37,601 nt of DNA, taken from NCBI GenBank assembly GCA_937967455.1, contig CALCJK010000002.1, forward strand, positions 1 through 37,601. Direction: 5' to 3'. The notes beneath the pieces are model-generated. The model made no database searches. It saw nothing but the letters and a program-made list of their open reading frames with translations, and was not told where the DNA came from. Of the stretch, positions 29,430 to 35,369 are shown in pieces. Source of the DNA: an uncultured bacterium. Lineage in GTDB: Bacteria > Bacteroidota > Ignavibacteria > UBA10030 > BY39. The stretch's first letter is position 1. Each line of letters opens with the position of its first letter. A program made the position numbers and the translations under genes.

Positions 29430-29820
29430 CTAAGTTAAAAATGTAAAGATCTTTTTTATCCATTCCTGTAACATTTCCACCTAATATTAAAAGGTTTTTT
29501 CCACTTATCTCTAATTTTCTGATAATTGCATCAGGCGATTCATTTTTATTTTTGGTTTTGAATTGTTTATATATTTGAGGTATCGAAAAACTTTTAATAA
29601 AATTTCCATTTTTGTCATATTTTTCAATTACATTTAAAAATATATATCCTACATATAAATTATCTAAATGATCAATAGCAATATTGATAGAATTTAAATA
29701 TTTGTATATCTGGTCTTTTAATATCTATGGCTATTAAGGTATCCTTATAAATTGCAATTGTTGCGGGTGATTGAAATTCTCCAGGTCCAAATCCCCCTTC
29801 TTCCAACTTTATTAATTAAT
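29365..29820 (-). pseudogene. 6-bladed beta-propeller protein remnant
   Basis: Two minus-strand frames match the intact propeller protein nearby. The first reads GFGPGEFQSPATIAIYKD, like GAGPGEFISPSSFEVFKD of the intact copy. The second reads INIAIDHLDNLYVGY and then runs open to a stop at 29365. The N-terminal third, including any lipoprotein signal, is missing, and the remnant begins directly after a cassette leader palindrome and degraded ribosome site. A frameshift and an internal deletion separate the two pieces. Confidence 0.7.
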
Positions 29821-29831
29821 TTCCCTTTTTA

Positions 29832-29845
29832 CCGTCAATTGACGG
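29832..29845 (-). promoter_or_regulatory. leader palindrome, degenerate cassette copy
   Basis: The perfect palindrome CCGTCAATTGACGG is followed on the minus strand by TAAAAAGGGAA, the same layout as the two leaders at 32276-32289 and 34783-34796. The preceding bases AATTAACTGAACAA match AATTAACAGAACAA before the 32276 copy. The 79-bp promoter repeat is not present here. Confidence 0.6.
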
Positions 29846-29961
29846 GTTGTAAATTGTTCAGTTAATTTGATGTTATATATAAATTTCTCTGAATTAAGCT
29901 ATGAATAACTATAACCATCTGAATCTAAAAGTTTTGAATTATAAATTTATTAAGTTTATAA

Positions 29962-30366
29962 TTATTCCTCGTCTGTAAATATATTTGCAGTGTTAGAGAT
30001 TTTATGTATGAACTTTATTTCACCTGGGAACATACTACCCGATCTTTTTTGATTTATATCAGTTGTGGTTATATCATATCCTAGTATTTTTCCCTCATAA
30101 AATGAAAAATCATTGTTATAAAATATTTTGAAAGCATATGGAGTTGCATCTTGATCAGATTTATAATAAAAAATTACCTTCTCTATGGGTTTTGATTTAT
30201 AATTTGGATAAGTTTTAACTTGGCATTCGTTCCCTTTATAATCCAGGTAGATAATTAGAATCGAGCACTTTTTGAAAATTACTTTATCCACTTTGAGGTT
30301 TGAGGATGAATGACAAGTAATATATATCGTTAATACAAAACCAATCAATAAATATATTGTTTTCAT
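29962..30366 (-). CDS. small putative lipoprotein of unknown function
   Basis: The 134-residue product begins with a hydrophobic segment (MKTIYLLIGFVLT) ending in a lipobox-like ITC (C18). The mature part is beta-rich with several Tyr and Lys residues (KVIFYYKSDQDATPY) and no motif I recognise. Its start lies five bases after the stop of the CxxC protein gene, so it is the last gene of the four-gene intact cassette. The sequence after it leads into the degenerate third leader. Confidence 0.7.
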   Translation of the reverse strand: MKTIYLLIGFVLTIYITCHSSSNLKVDKVIFKKCSILIIYLDYKGNECQVKTYPNYKSKPIEKVIFYYKSDQDATPYAFKIFYNNDFSFYEGKILGYDITTTDINQKRSGSMFPGEIKFIHKISNTANIFTDEE

Positions 30367-30371
30367 AATAT

Positions 30372-30980
30372 TTAATTCCTTTCGAGTAATATTTTTATTT
30401 GTTTTCCAAGATTATCTATTCTATTGTTAAAACGATGATCAGCACAAAATGCTAAAATAGGAGAAAGATGATTATTAGTTACAATAATGAAAGGTGTTTG
30501 AATATCATTTAGGTTAGAATAAATATTTGAATATGTTTCGATTATTGTAGGTATTGAGGAATAATACTTTTTATCAATAGTTGTTTGAACGCCACTGTCT
30601 TTAATTATTTTAACGCCAATAATCTTTTTAGTTTTTGTTGTATAAAATGAATTAACCTCATCTAAAAAAGCTATAAGTGGCGACAAGCATAAGATGCAGT
30701 CATTTTCGCTAAAGAATAAAAATATATTTACATCGGCTAGGTATTCTACTTCAGCAGAACTTGTATCCGTTATTTTCTTAATAAAAGAATAATTTAAATT
30801 CCTTAATATTAATTCATCATCAATTAGCTTTTTCTCAGATTTTAAGATATTATTTTCGCTTTCAATTAATTCAAACTGATTTAATAGAGTCTTATATTTG
30901 TTTAATGCATAAATATTTAATACAATCATAATAATTACAAATATCGAAATCACTATTTTTGAGAGAATCGTCATCTCCAA
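30372..30980 (-). CDS. membrane-anchored thioredoxin-like CxxC protein
   Basis: The 202-residue protein has an N-terminal membrane anchor (about 7-26), a predicted coiled coil (about 28-58) and a thioredoxin-like domain with the strand NIFLFF followed by ENDCILC (C95, C98), with a further cysteine near residue 178. It should face the periplasm and could reduce, oxidise or isomerise disulfides. It starts seven bases after the propeller gene; either TTG 30980 or ATG 30974 is used. The cysteine-rich peptide three genes of context upstream is an obvious candidate substrate, but that is inference. Confidence 0.72.
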   Translation of the reverse strand: MEMTILSKIVISIFVIIMIVLNIYALNKYKTLLNQFELIESENNILKSEKKLIDDELILRNLNYSFIKKITDTSSAEVEYLADVNIFLFFSENDCILCLSPLIAFLDEVNSFYTTKTKKIIGVKIIKDSGVQTTIDKKYYSSIPTIIETYSNIYSNLNDIQTPFIIVTNNHLSPILAFCADHRFNNRIDNLGKQIKILLERN

Positions 30981-30987
30981 ATGTATT

Positions 30988-31989
30988 TTAATTTTCCATA
31001 TGAAATTTTACAACACGACCTTCGGTTTTGTCTGACAAATAGATTATTCCCGTTTTATCTACTGCGAGATTACCATAGTTATGCAATGAATCGATGTGAA
31101 TATCGCCTTTAGATATTCTAAATATTTTTTTTAATTCTCCATCTTGGCTGAAAGCATATACAGTATTACCGTAAGGCACTACACCTTGAAATAGAATATA
31201 CAAAAAAGGTGATTGATAATAAATATCTTTGCTTAAATAAAATAAATTGTACTTCTGCTCTGGGTTATTTTCTCTCTTCTTTACAATGAAATCGTGCATC
31301 TGTTTAATCTCATTATATTTACTCAAATCTTTTTCCCATAATAAATTTTTATTTTTATCATATTTTCGTAGAATTGGAAGCATAACAAAGGATGCATATA
31401 TATTATCGTGTTCATCAATAGCAACAAATACATTGTTCATTGATATTTTTAGATATGGATCTGGATTTTCAATAATATTTCCAAAGCTTTCAATTACTTC
31501 TCCATATTCATCATATACTGTTATTAAATTGTTTCCCAAAGGATGATTAATAAATAATTTTCCTAACGAATTGATACAAAATGACGATTTTGCAAATAAT
31601 TGATATTTTGGTCGGAAGCTGCGAAGATATTCGCCATCTAATGTTATTACGTCAATTCTAAACTTTGAAGCATCGTAAACATAGAGAATATCTTTAAATA
31701 CTTCAAATGATGAAGGTGAAATAAATTCCCCAGGGCCAGCTCCTTTACGTCCTATTTGATTTAGGTAGTTAAAATCCTTATCGAAAATGACAATTCTTTG
31801 GTTGCTCCCATCAAGGACAAATATTTTGTTCTCTTTTATTATTAGTTTTTCCGGCTTACTGAAAAAAGGGATGGAATCTGCTGGGAAATTACTAACATCT
31901 TTAGTTTCTACAAGATAATGTATATCTGTTTGTTCAGAACAGGCACTAATTAGAAATATGATTATAATTAGAAAATTTATTTTATTCAT
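30988..31989 (-). CDS. 6-bladed beta-propeller lipoprotein
   Basis: The 333-residue protein has a lipoprotein signal (LISAC, lipid Cys 17) and repeated propeller blades with NHL/TolB-like signatures: KIFVLDGSNQRIVIFDKD, GRKGAGPGEF, ILYVYDASKFRIDV and a final AVDKTGIIYLSDKTEGRVV. It resembles the DUF5128/6-bladed propeller proteins of Bacteroidota that are often encoded beside small exported peptides. The gene starts 19 bases after the cysteine-rich peptide gene and precedes the CxxC gene by seven bases. It probably binds a peptide or polysaccharide in the periplasm or at the outer membrane. Confidence 0.85.
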   Translation of the reverse strand: MNKINFLIIIIFLISACSEQTDIHYLVETKDVSNFPADSIPFFSKPEKLIIKENKIFVLDGSNQRIVIFDKDFNYLNQIGRKGAGPGEFISPSSFEVFKDILYVYDASKFRIDVITLDGEYLRSFRPKYQLFAKSSFCINSLGKLFINHPLGNNLITVYDEYGEVIESFGNIIENPDPYLKISMNNVFVAIDEHDNIYASFVMLPILRKYDKNKNLLWEKDLSKYNEIKQMHDFIVKKRENNPEQKYNLFYLSKDIYYQSPFLYILFQGVVPYGNTVYAFSQDGELKKIFRISKGDIHIDSLHNYGNLAVDKTGIIYLSDKTEGRVVKFHMEN

Positions 31990-32008
31990 TACTTTATAAC
32001 TGGGTTAA

Positions 32009-32263
32009 TTATATATTATTAGGCACACATCCACAGCTGGAATCACCTTCCCACCATGGACAGTCGCATTTGCATCCCTCGAATGGATGACCTTCGCAGT
32101 TACATGGTCCTCTGTTGCAGGCGCAAAAACAGAATCCAGTACCACACCCAACCCGAATTGAGCACTTGTATGTTGTTGTTGGACTTAATGAAAATGTCTG
32201 AGAATTATGTATAATTAATATTAGTAATACTAGCACTACTATACTTAATAATAAATCTTTCAT
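32009..32263 (-). CDS. exported cysteine-rich 84-residue peptide
   Basis: The peptide has a hydrophobic export signal or anchor (about 4-19) followed by a segment with 12 cysteines in 46 residues: positions 34, 40, 45, 47, 49, 54, 56, 64, 66, 68, 77 and 79. The spacing is mostly CxC pairs with Gly, Pro and Asn between, a dense disulfide or metal-binding layout. A strong ribosome site (AAGGAGAG) precedes the ATG by a few bases, and the gene is first in a four-gene operon with its own promoter and palindromic leader. I recognise no family; it broadly recalls the small peptides encoded next to propeller proteins in Bacteroidota (NVEALA type). Confidence 0.8.
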   Translation of the reverse strand: MKDLLLSIVVLVLLILIIHNSQTFSLSPTTTYKCSIRVGCGTGFCFCACNRGPCNCEGHPFEGCKCDCPWWEGDSSCGCVPNNI

Positions 32264-32275
32264 ATCTCTCCTTTC

Positions 32276-32289
32276 CCATCAATCGACAG
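32276..32289 (-). promoter_or_regulatory. leader palindrome before cysteine-rich peptide gene
   Basis: On the minus strand CTGTCGATTGATGG lies just upstream of the ribosome site GAAAGGAGAG. It is an imperfect version of the perfect palindromes at 29832 and 34783. It could be an operator or an RNA hairpin that controls access to the ribosome site. Confidence 0.55.
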
Positions 32290-32304
32290 ATTTTTATTTG
32301 TTCT

Positions 32305-32383
32305 GTTAATTGCACCTACAATTTACAAGTTACCATAATAAAAGTCAAGAAAAAAATTATACCAATTTGTTATATCATTTTGT
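32305..32383. repeat. 79-bp perfect direct repeat, copy 1
   Basis: All 79 bases are identical to 34819-34897 in the same orientation. The flanks differ immediately on the promoter-distal side and are related but diverged on the leader side. It carries the promoter of the cysteine-rich peptide operon. Confidence 0.95.
32320..32348 (-). promoter_or_regulatory. promoter of the cysteine-rich peptide operon
   Basis: TTGACT (32343-32348) and TAAATT (32320-32325) are separated by 17 bases on the minus strand, inside the 79-bp repeat. The expected start of transcription near 32312 gives a leader of about 50 bases containing the palindrome. Confidence 0.55.
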
Positions 32384-32524
32384 AAGATATTTTTTGAACC
32401 GTAGATACGATATCGAGAGTATGACTAGATTTTTCCCGTAATGCTTGTCTAAAAGTAAGTGAGTGTGTTATAAATAAACTTAATAATTTCAGTAAGAATA
32501 AAATCGTTCAAAGGCTTGTTACGG

Positions 32525-32545
32525 TGTGTAATCTAAGTTTACACA
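32525..32545. terminator. possible hairpin after the right cassette copy
   Basis: TGTGTAA (32525-32531) and TTACACA (32539-32545) form a perfect 7-bp inverted repeat with a 7-base loop, just past the stop codon of the CxxC gene at 32554. It has no T run on the leftward side, so it is a weak terminator candidate for that gene. Confidence 0.25.
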
Positions 32546-32553
32546 AAACTTTT

Positions 32554-33135
32554 TTATTGATAGTTAATATTCTGAATCTGATTATCAATTCGTGTAATTA
32601 ACTCATGATGTCTTTCTGGATTAGGCTGAGCTGATTGAATAAAAATTACATCGCCATTATTTGCTACTAATAATTTTGAGGGAGTAGCGTCTATATTAAA
32701 TTTATTTTTAATCAACTCTGTTACTTTCTTATCCTTATCTACCAGAATCGTAAAACTTAGATTGGAATTTATAATCCACGATTTTAATTCTATCTCATCA
32801 CCATGAAATACAATCCCTACAACACTTACCTTTTTACTCTTATGTATTTCTTCCCATATATTTTTTTCCATCAAGCATGAAGGGCAATCGGTTAATGTAA
32901 ATAAAATAAAGAGTGTATAATTGTTTTCTGAAACAATACTCGACGATGTATATACATTTCCTTCGACATCTTTCAAAGCAAAGTATAGTAATTTACCCCC
33001 TTTTTTAATTTCTACATCATCGCTAATACGATCACCATTTTTCAACTTATAGTTTTGATATAACAAGGTTGCATTTAGAATTACTAGTAAAATAATAATA
33101 GTAGCTAAAATGATTTTTTTAAAATAATTTTTCAT
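32554..33135 (-). CDS. membrane-anchored TlpA-like thioredoxin (CPSC)
   Basis: The 193-residue protein has an N-terminal membrane helix (about 7-26) and a thioredoxin fold with LTDCPSC (C84, C87) and a later cis-proline type segment (DATPSKLLV), as in TlpA/ResA proteins. It should act on periplasmic thiols. Its ATG overlaps the stop of the propeller remnant (ATGA, 33132-33135), a coupling expected from a once intact peptide-propeller-CxxC operon. This gene itself looks intact, but its translation would be affected by the frameshifts upstream. Confidence 0.82.
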   Translation of the reverse strand: MKNYFKKIILATIIILLVILNATLLYQNYKLKNGDRISDDVEIKKGGKLLYFALKDVEGNVYTSSSIVSENNYTLFILFTLTDCPSCLMEKNIWEEIHKSKKVSVVGIVFHGDEIELKSWIINSNLSFTILVDKDKKVTELIKNKFNIDATPSKLLVANNGDVIFIQSAQPNPERHHELITRIDNQIQNINYQ

Positions 33136-33800
33136 CTCAATGATAACTTATATTTTCCAATTTTATAAATAGGCGGTGAGGGATCGCGTTCCTCATATTC
33201 AGTTAGAAAGTATAAGTAATATTCTTTATCCTTACAAAGTAATTTGTAATTAGTTGCAATATTTCCAGCTACATAGTAGCCATTACACTTGTATATTTCT
33301 AACATATACTCCCCCCATCGGCCCTTAATTTTTCAGGAATTCTACAGGATATAAGAACATACTCATTATTCATCAATATTAATTTCTCAACCGGAGTAAA
33401 TGAATTAAAGAATTCTTCGTTTTCTTTTTGTGATTTATTCATAAAAGATTTTAAATCGCGAATGGGTGGGGGGCGTTTAAAATAACTCGGTTGATTCCCG
33501 AATGAGCGTTTTAACATACCGTTCGTATCTAAAACATTTATATAAAATTCACAGCTTTGAATCGCATATATATTGCCATTATCATCCATATCAAAAAGCA
33601 TTGTGAAAAATAGCCTAAATTATTCTCTCTTGCCCATTTTGATACTGGGTAAAATGAATTTAAATATTTACCTTTTTCTGAATATGCAATAATGTAATCA
33701 CCAACCCCGGGGATGTTCTTTTCCCAATTTTCTTTATATGCATTCATATAAATTTTATTATTAAAATTTCCATGCAAAGCTTCGAGGTTTTTTATTAAAT
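33132..33800 (-). pseudogene. beta-propeller protein remnant with two frameshifts
   Basis: Three overlapping frames form one propeller-like reading. The first part (IIAYSEKGKYLNSFYPVSKW) shifts near 33600 at a T5 run into FDMDDNGNIYAIQS and VLDTNGMLKRSFG. It shifts again at a C6 run at 33311-33316 into YKCNGYYVAG, ending KIGKYKLSLR. One added T in the first run would restore the frame as GYFFTMLFDMD. The N-terminal part and lipoprotein signal are absent. Each shift sits in a homopolymer, so sequencing error and true decay are both possible. Confidence 0.65.
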
Positions 33801-33801
33801 T

Positions 33802-33972
33802 CTACAGCCAATTGATTTTTTTTAGAAAATATAAAGCGGGTACGCTTATAATAGGTACAATAATTAATTGGATAATACTTAGTTTTGATCCACCTATAAG
33901 ATGACCTACAAAAAGTCCAATGTAAATTGCTATAGTGAATGATATATAGGGTTTTATTCTTTGAAAATTCAT
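33802..33972 (-). CDS. 56-residue two-helix membrane protein (immunity-like)
   Basis: The ATG at 33972 follows the upstream gene's stop codon by two bases. The peptide has a short basic N-terminus (MNFQRIK), two hydrophobic helices (about 9-27 and 32-49) and a basic end (FLKKINWL). Small two-helix proteins directly after a toxin-like gene often act as immunity proteins, but no family motif is visible here, so the role is inferred from size and position only. A reading frame beginning further upstream (34050) would overlap the neighbour and is less likely. Confidence 0.55.
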   Translation of the reverse strand: MNFQRIKPYISFTIAIYIGLFVGHLIGGSKLSIIQLIIVPIISVPALYFLKKINWL

Positions 33973-33974
33973 AT

Positions 33975-34595
33975 TCACCACCATCCAATTTTTTTGAAAA
34001 AGCTGGCTCCAGCCGCTCCCGCCACCATTCCACCTAATAACCCACCCCAACTAAATTGACAATTGGAATCAAGTAAGCATTGTCCAGCATAAATGCCCCC
34101 TGCCACAACACCTCCAGCAATATCAGCTTTAGCTAGAATTGGAACTGTTACTTTATTAATTTTACTCAACCCTCTACCACTCCACCACTCATAGCTCGAA
34201 CGGTATATAGATTCTATAGCATATATCATTGTTCTTGTTGTATCATCAATCGATTCAGTCAAGTTATTGCAATAATCAGCTAATTTTTCACGTGCATCAC
34301 TATAACTGTCGATAATCCTCCCTATTTCTATCAAATTTATTTTTGTTTTTTCACTTATCAAGTTTTTATTGAATAAATGGGAAACAATTTCTTCCAAACT
34401 CATTTCACGCTTACTATTCTCTATTGAATCCGGAAAACCAGGAAAACTAATTTTCATAAGCTCATCTGTTTTATCGAGTATGCGACTGTTCTCGAATTCA
34501 TTATACTCCATGCCTTTAATACGCATAAACTGTTTTGTTAATTCAAAAGAGTTCTCTAATGAAAATTCTACCTCTTTGCTATTGAATTTATCCAT
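33975..34595 (-). CDS. 206-residue protein with glycine-zipper C-terminus
   Basis: The ATG at 34595 overlaps the stop codon of the 57-residue peptide gene (TAATG). Residues 1-140 are soluble, charged and mostly helical (MDKFNSKEVEF onward). The last 55 residues are hydrophobic and glycine-rich, with AGGVVAGGIYAG, a Cys pair (CLLDSNC) and GGLLGGMVAGAAGASFF before a terminal KKIGWW. Glycine-zipper tails of this kind occur in membrane-inserting bacteriocins and some phage tape or holin proteins. No signal peptide is present. The function is unknown; a toxin-like role is suggested by this tail and its small neighbours. Confidence 0.65.
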   Translation of the reverse strand: MDKFNSKEVEFSLENSFELTKQFMRIKGMEYNEFENSRILDKTDELMKISFPGFPDSIENSKREMSLEEIVSHLFNKNLISEKTKINLIEIGRIIDSYSDAREKLADYCNNLTESIDDTTRTMIYAIESIYRSSYEWWSGRGLSKINKVTVPILAKADIAGGVVAGGIYAGQCLLDSNCQFSWGGLLGGMVAGAAGASFFKKIGWW

Positions 34596-34768
34596 TATCC
34601 ACAATTATGTCCTTCACCCACCCAAGTATACGGATTATTAAAAGTTGTTTTATTTGTTTGCTTCAAAAAATCATCTGGTTGGTTTCCGTAATTACATTTG
34701 TGGAATGTGAATGATATCAACAGGGATACAATTACTATCCCAAGCGAAATAATTACTAACTTTTTCAT
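34595..34768 (-). CDS. 57-residue exported peptide at head of right cassette
   Basis: This short gene runs from ATG 34768 to TAA 34595-34597, with a strong ribosome site (AAAGGAGAG) ten bases upstream and the palindromic leader before it. The peptide has a hydrophobic signal or anchor (about 4-22) and a short polar tail with two cysteines (C25 and C56), ending WVGEGHNCG. Promoter, leader and position correspond to those of the cysteine-rich peptide gene at 32009-32263, although the mature sequences differ. Its stop overlaps the next gene's start. Confidence 0.7.
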   Translation of the reverse strand: MKKLVIISLGIVIVSLLISFTFHKCNYGNQPDDFLKQTNKTTFNNPYTWVGEGHNCG

Positions 34769-34782
34769 CTTTCTCTCCTTTT

Positions 34783-34796
34783 CCGTCAGTTGACGG
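34783..34796 (-). promoter_or_regulatory. leader palindrome before the 57-residue peptide gene
   Basis: On the minus strand CCGTCAACTGACGG has arms CCGTCA/TGACGG and lies a few bases before the ribosome site GGAAAAGGAGAG. The arrangement is shared with the copies at 32276 and 29832. Confidence 0.6.
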
Positions 34797-34818
34797 ATTG
34801 TTAATTTTTAATTGTTAA

Positions 34819-34897
34819 GTTAATTGCACCTACAATTTACAAGTTACCATAATAAAAGTCAAGAAAAAAATTATACCAATTTGTTATATCATTTTGT
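34819..34897. repeat. 79-bp perfect direct repeat, copy 2
   Basis: Identical over 79 bases to 32305-32383 in the same orientation, 2514 bases apart. It lies just upstream of the leader of the 57-residue peptide gene. Confidence 0.95.
34834..34862 (-). promoter_or_regulatory. promoter of the 57-residue peptide operon
   Basis: TTGACT (34857-34862) and TAAATT (34834-34839) are separated by 17 bases on the minus strand, identical to the promoter at 32320-32348 because both lie in the 79-bp repeat. Confidence 0.55.
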
Positions 34898-34959
34898 TAC
34901 CTTTTTTGTTAACTGATATATTTGATTTTAAATAAAATTTGCAATATTCACATTTAAAC

Positions 34960-35343
34960 TCATTTTTGCCAAATTGTTTTCTTGAGCTTGAGGGTGGTGC
35001 TGGGTTGGGGGGGGAAATTTTTCTTCAATTCATTTAATGTTATACCAAAATTTTTTCTTACCCATCGATAAAGTTGAAACTCATTCTTAAATCCAATTTT
35101 TATTCCTATTGTATATGCCTTCTCATGTTTATTTTCTTTAAGAATTTCTTTTAACATTTCAATTCTAAGCATGTTAATATATTCACGTATTGAAAAACCT
35201 GTTCGTTCCCTGAAAATTACATATAAATATTGGCGGCTTATTTTGTAAATTTGAGAAAATGTATTAATACGAAAACCGTTATTAAAATTTTCTTTGATAT
35301 AATCAATTAATTTTTCAACCAATAACTCTCGTTTAATATTCAT
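34960..35343 (-). CDS. AraC-type DNA-binding protein without sensor domain
   Basis: The 127-residue protein is essentially one AraC double helix-turn-helix domain (about 8-110): INTFSQIYKISRQYLYVIFRE as the first helix pair and a conserved IGIKIGFKNEFQLYRWVRK second half. There is no ligand-binding domain. A strong ribosome site (AAGGAGG) precedes the ATG. A run of eight C (35007-35014) encodes the NFPPQP region near the C-terminus, so slippage there would only change the tail. It lies 26 bases after the adaptor gene and about 60 bases before the promoter repeat of the island, so it could regulate either. Confidence 0.85.
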   Translation of the reverse strand: MNIKRELLVEKLIDYIKENFNNGFRINTFSQIYKISRQYLYVIFRERTGFSIREYINMLRIEMLKEILKENKHEKAYTIGIKIGFKNEFQLYRWVRKNFGITLNELKKNFPPQPSTTLKLKKTIWQK

Positions 35344-35369
35344 TTTGCCTCCTTAAAAAATTAATTATT

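Noticed and set aside
33761-34033. Minus-strand frame of 90 codons beginning inside the glycine-zipper gene
   Set aside because: Its composition (runs of Trp, Arg and Tyr) is unlike a protein, and the better-placed 56-residue membrane protein uses the other frame.
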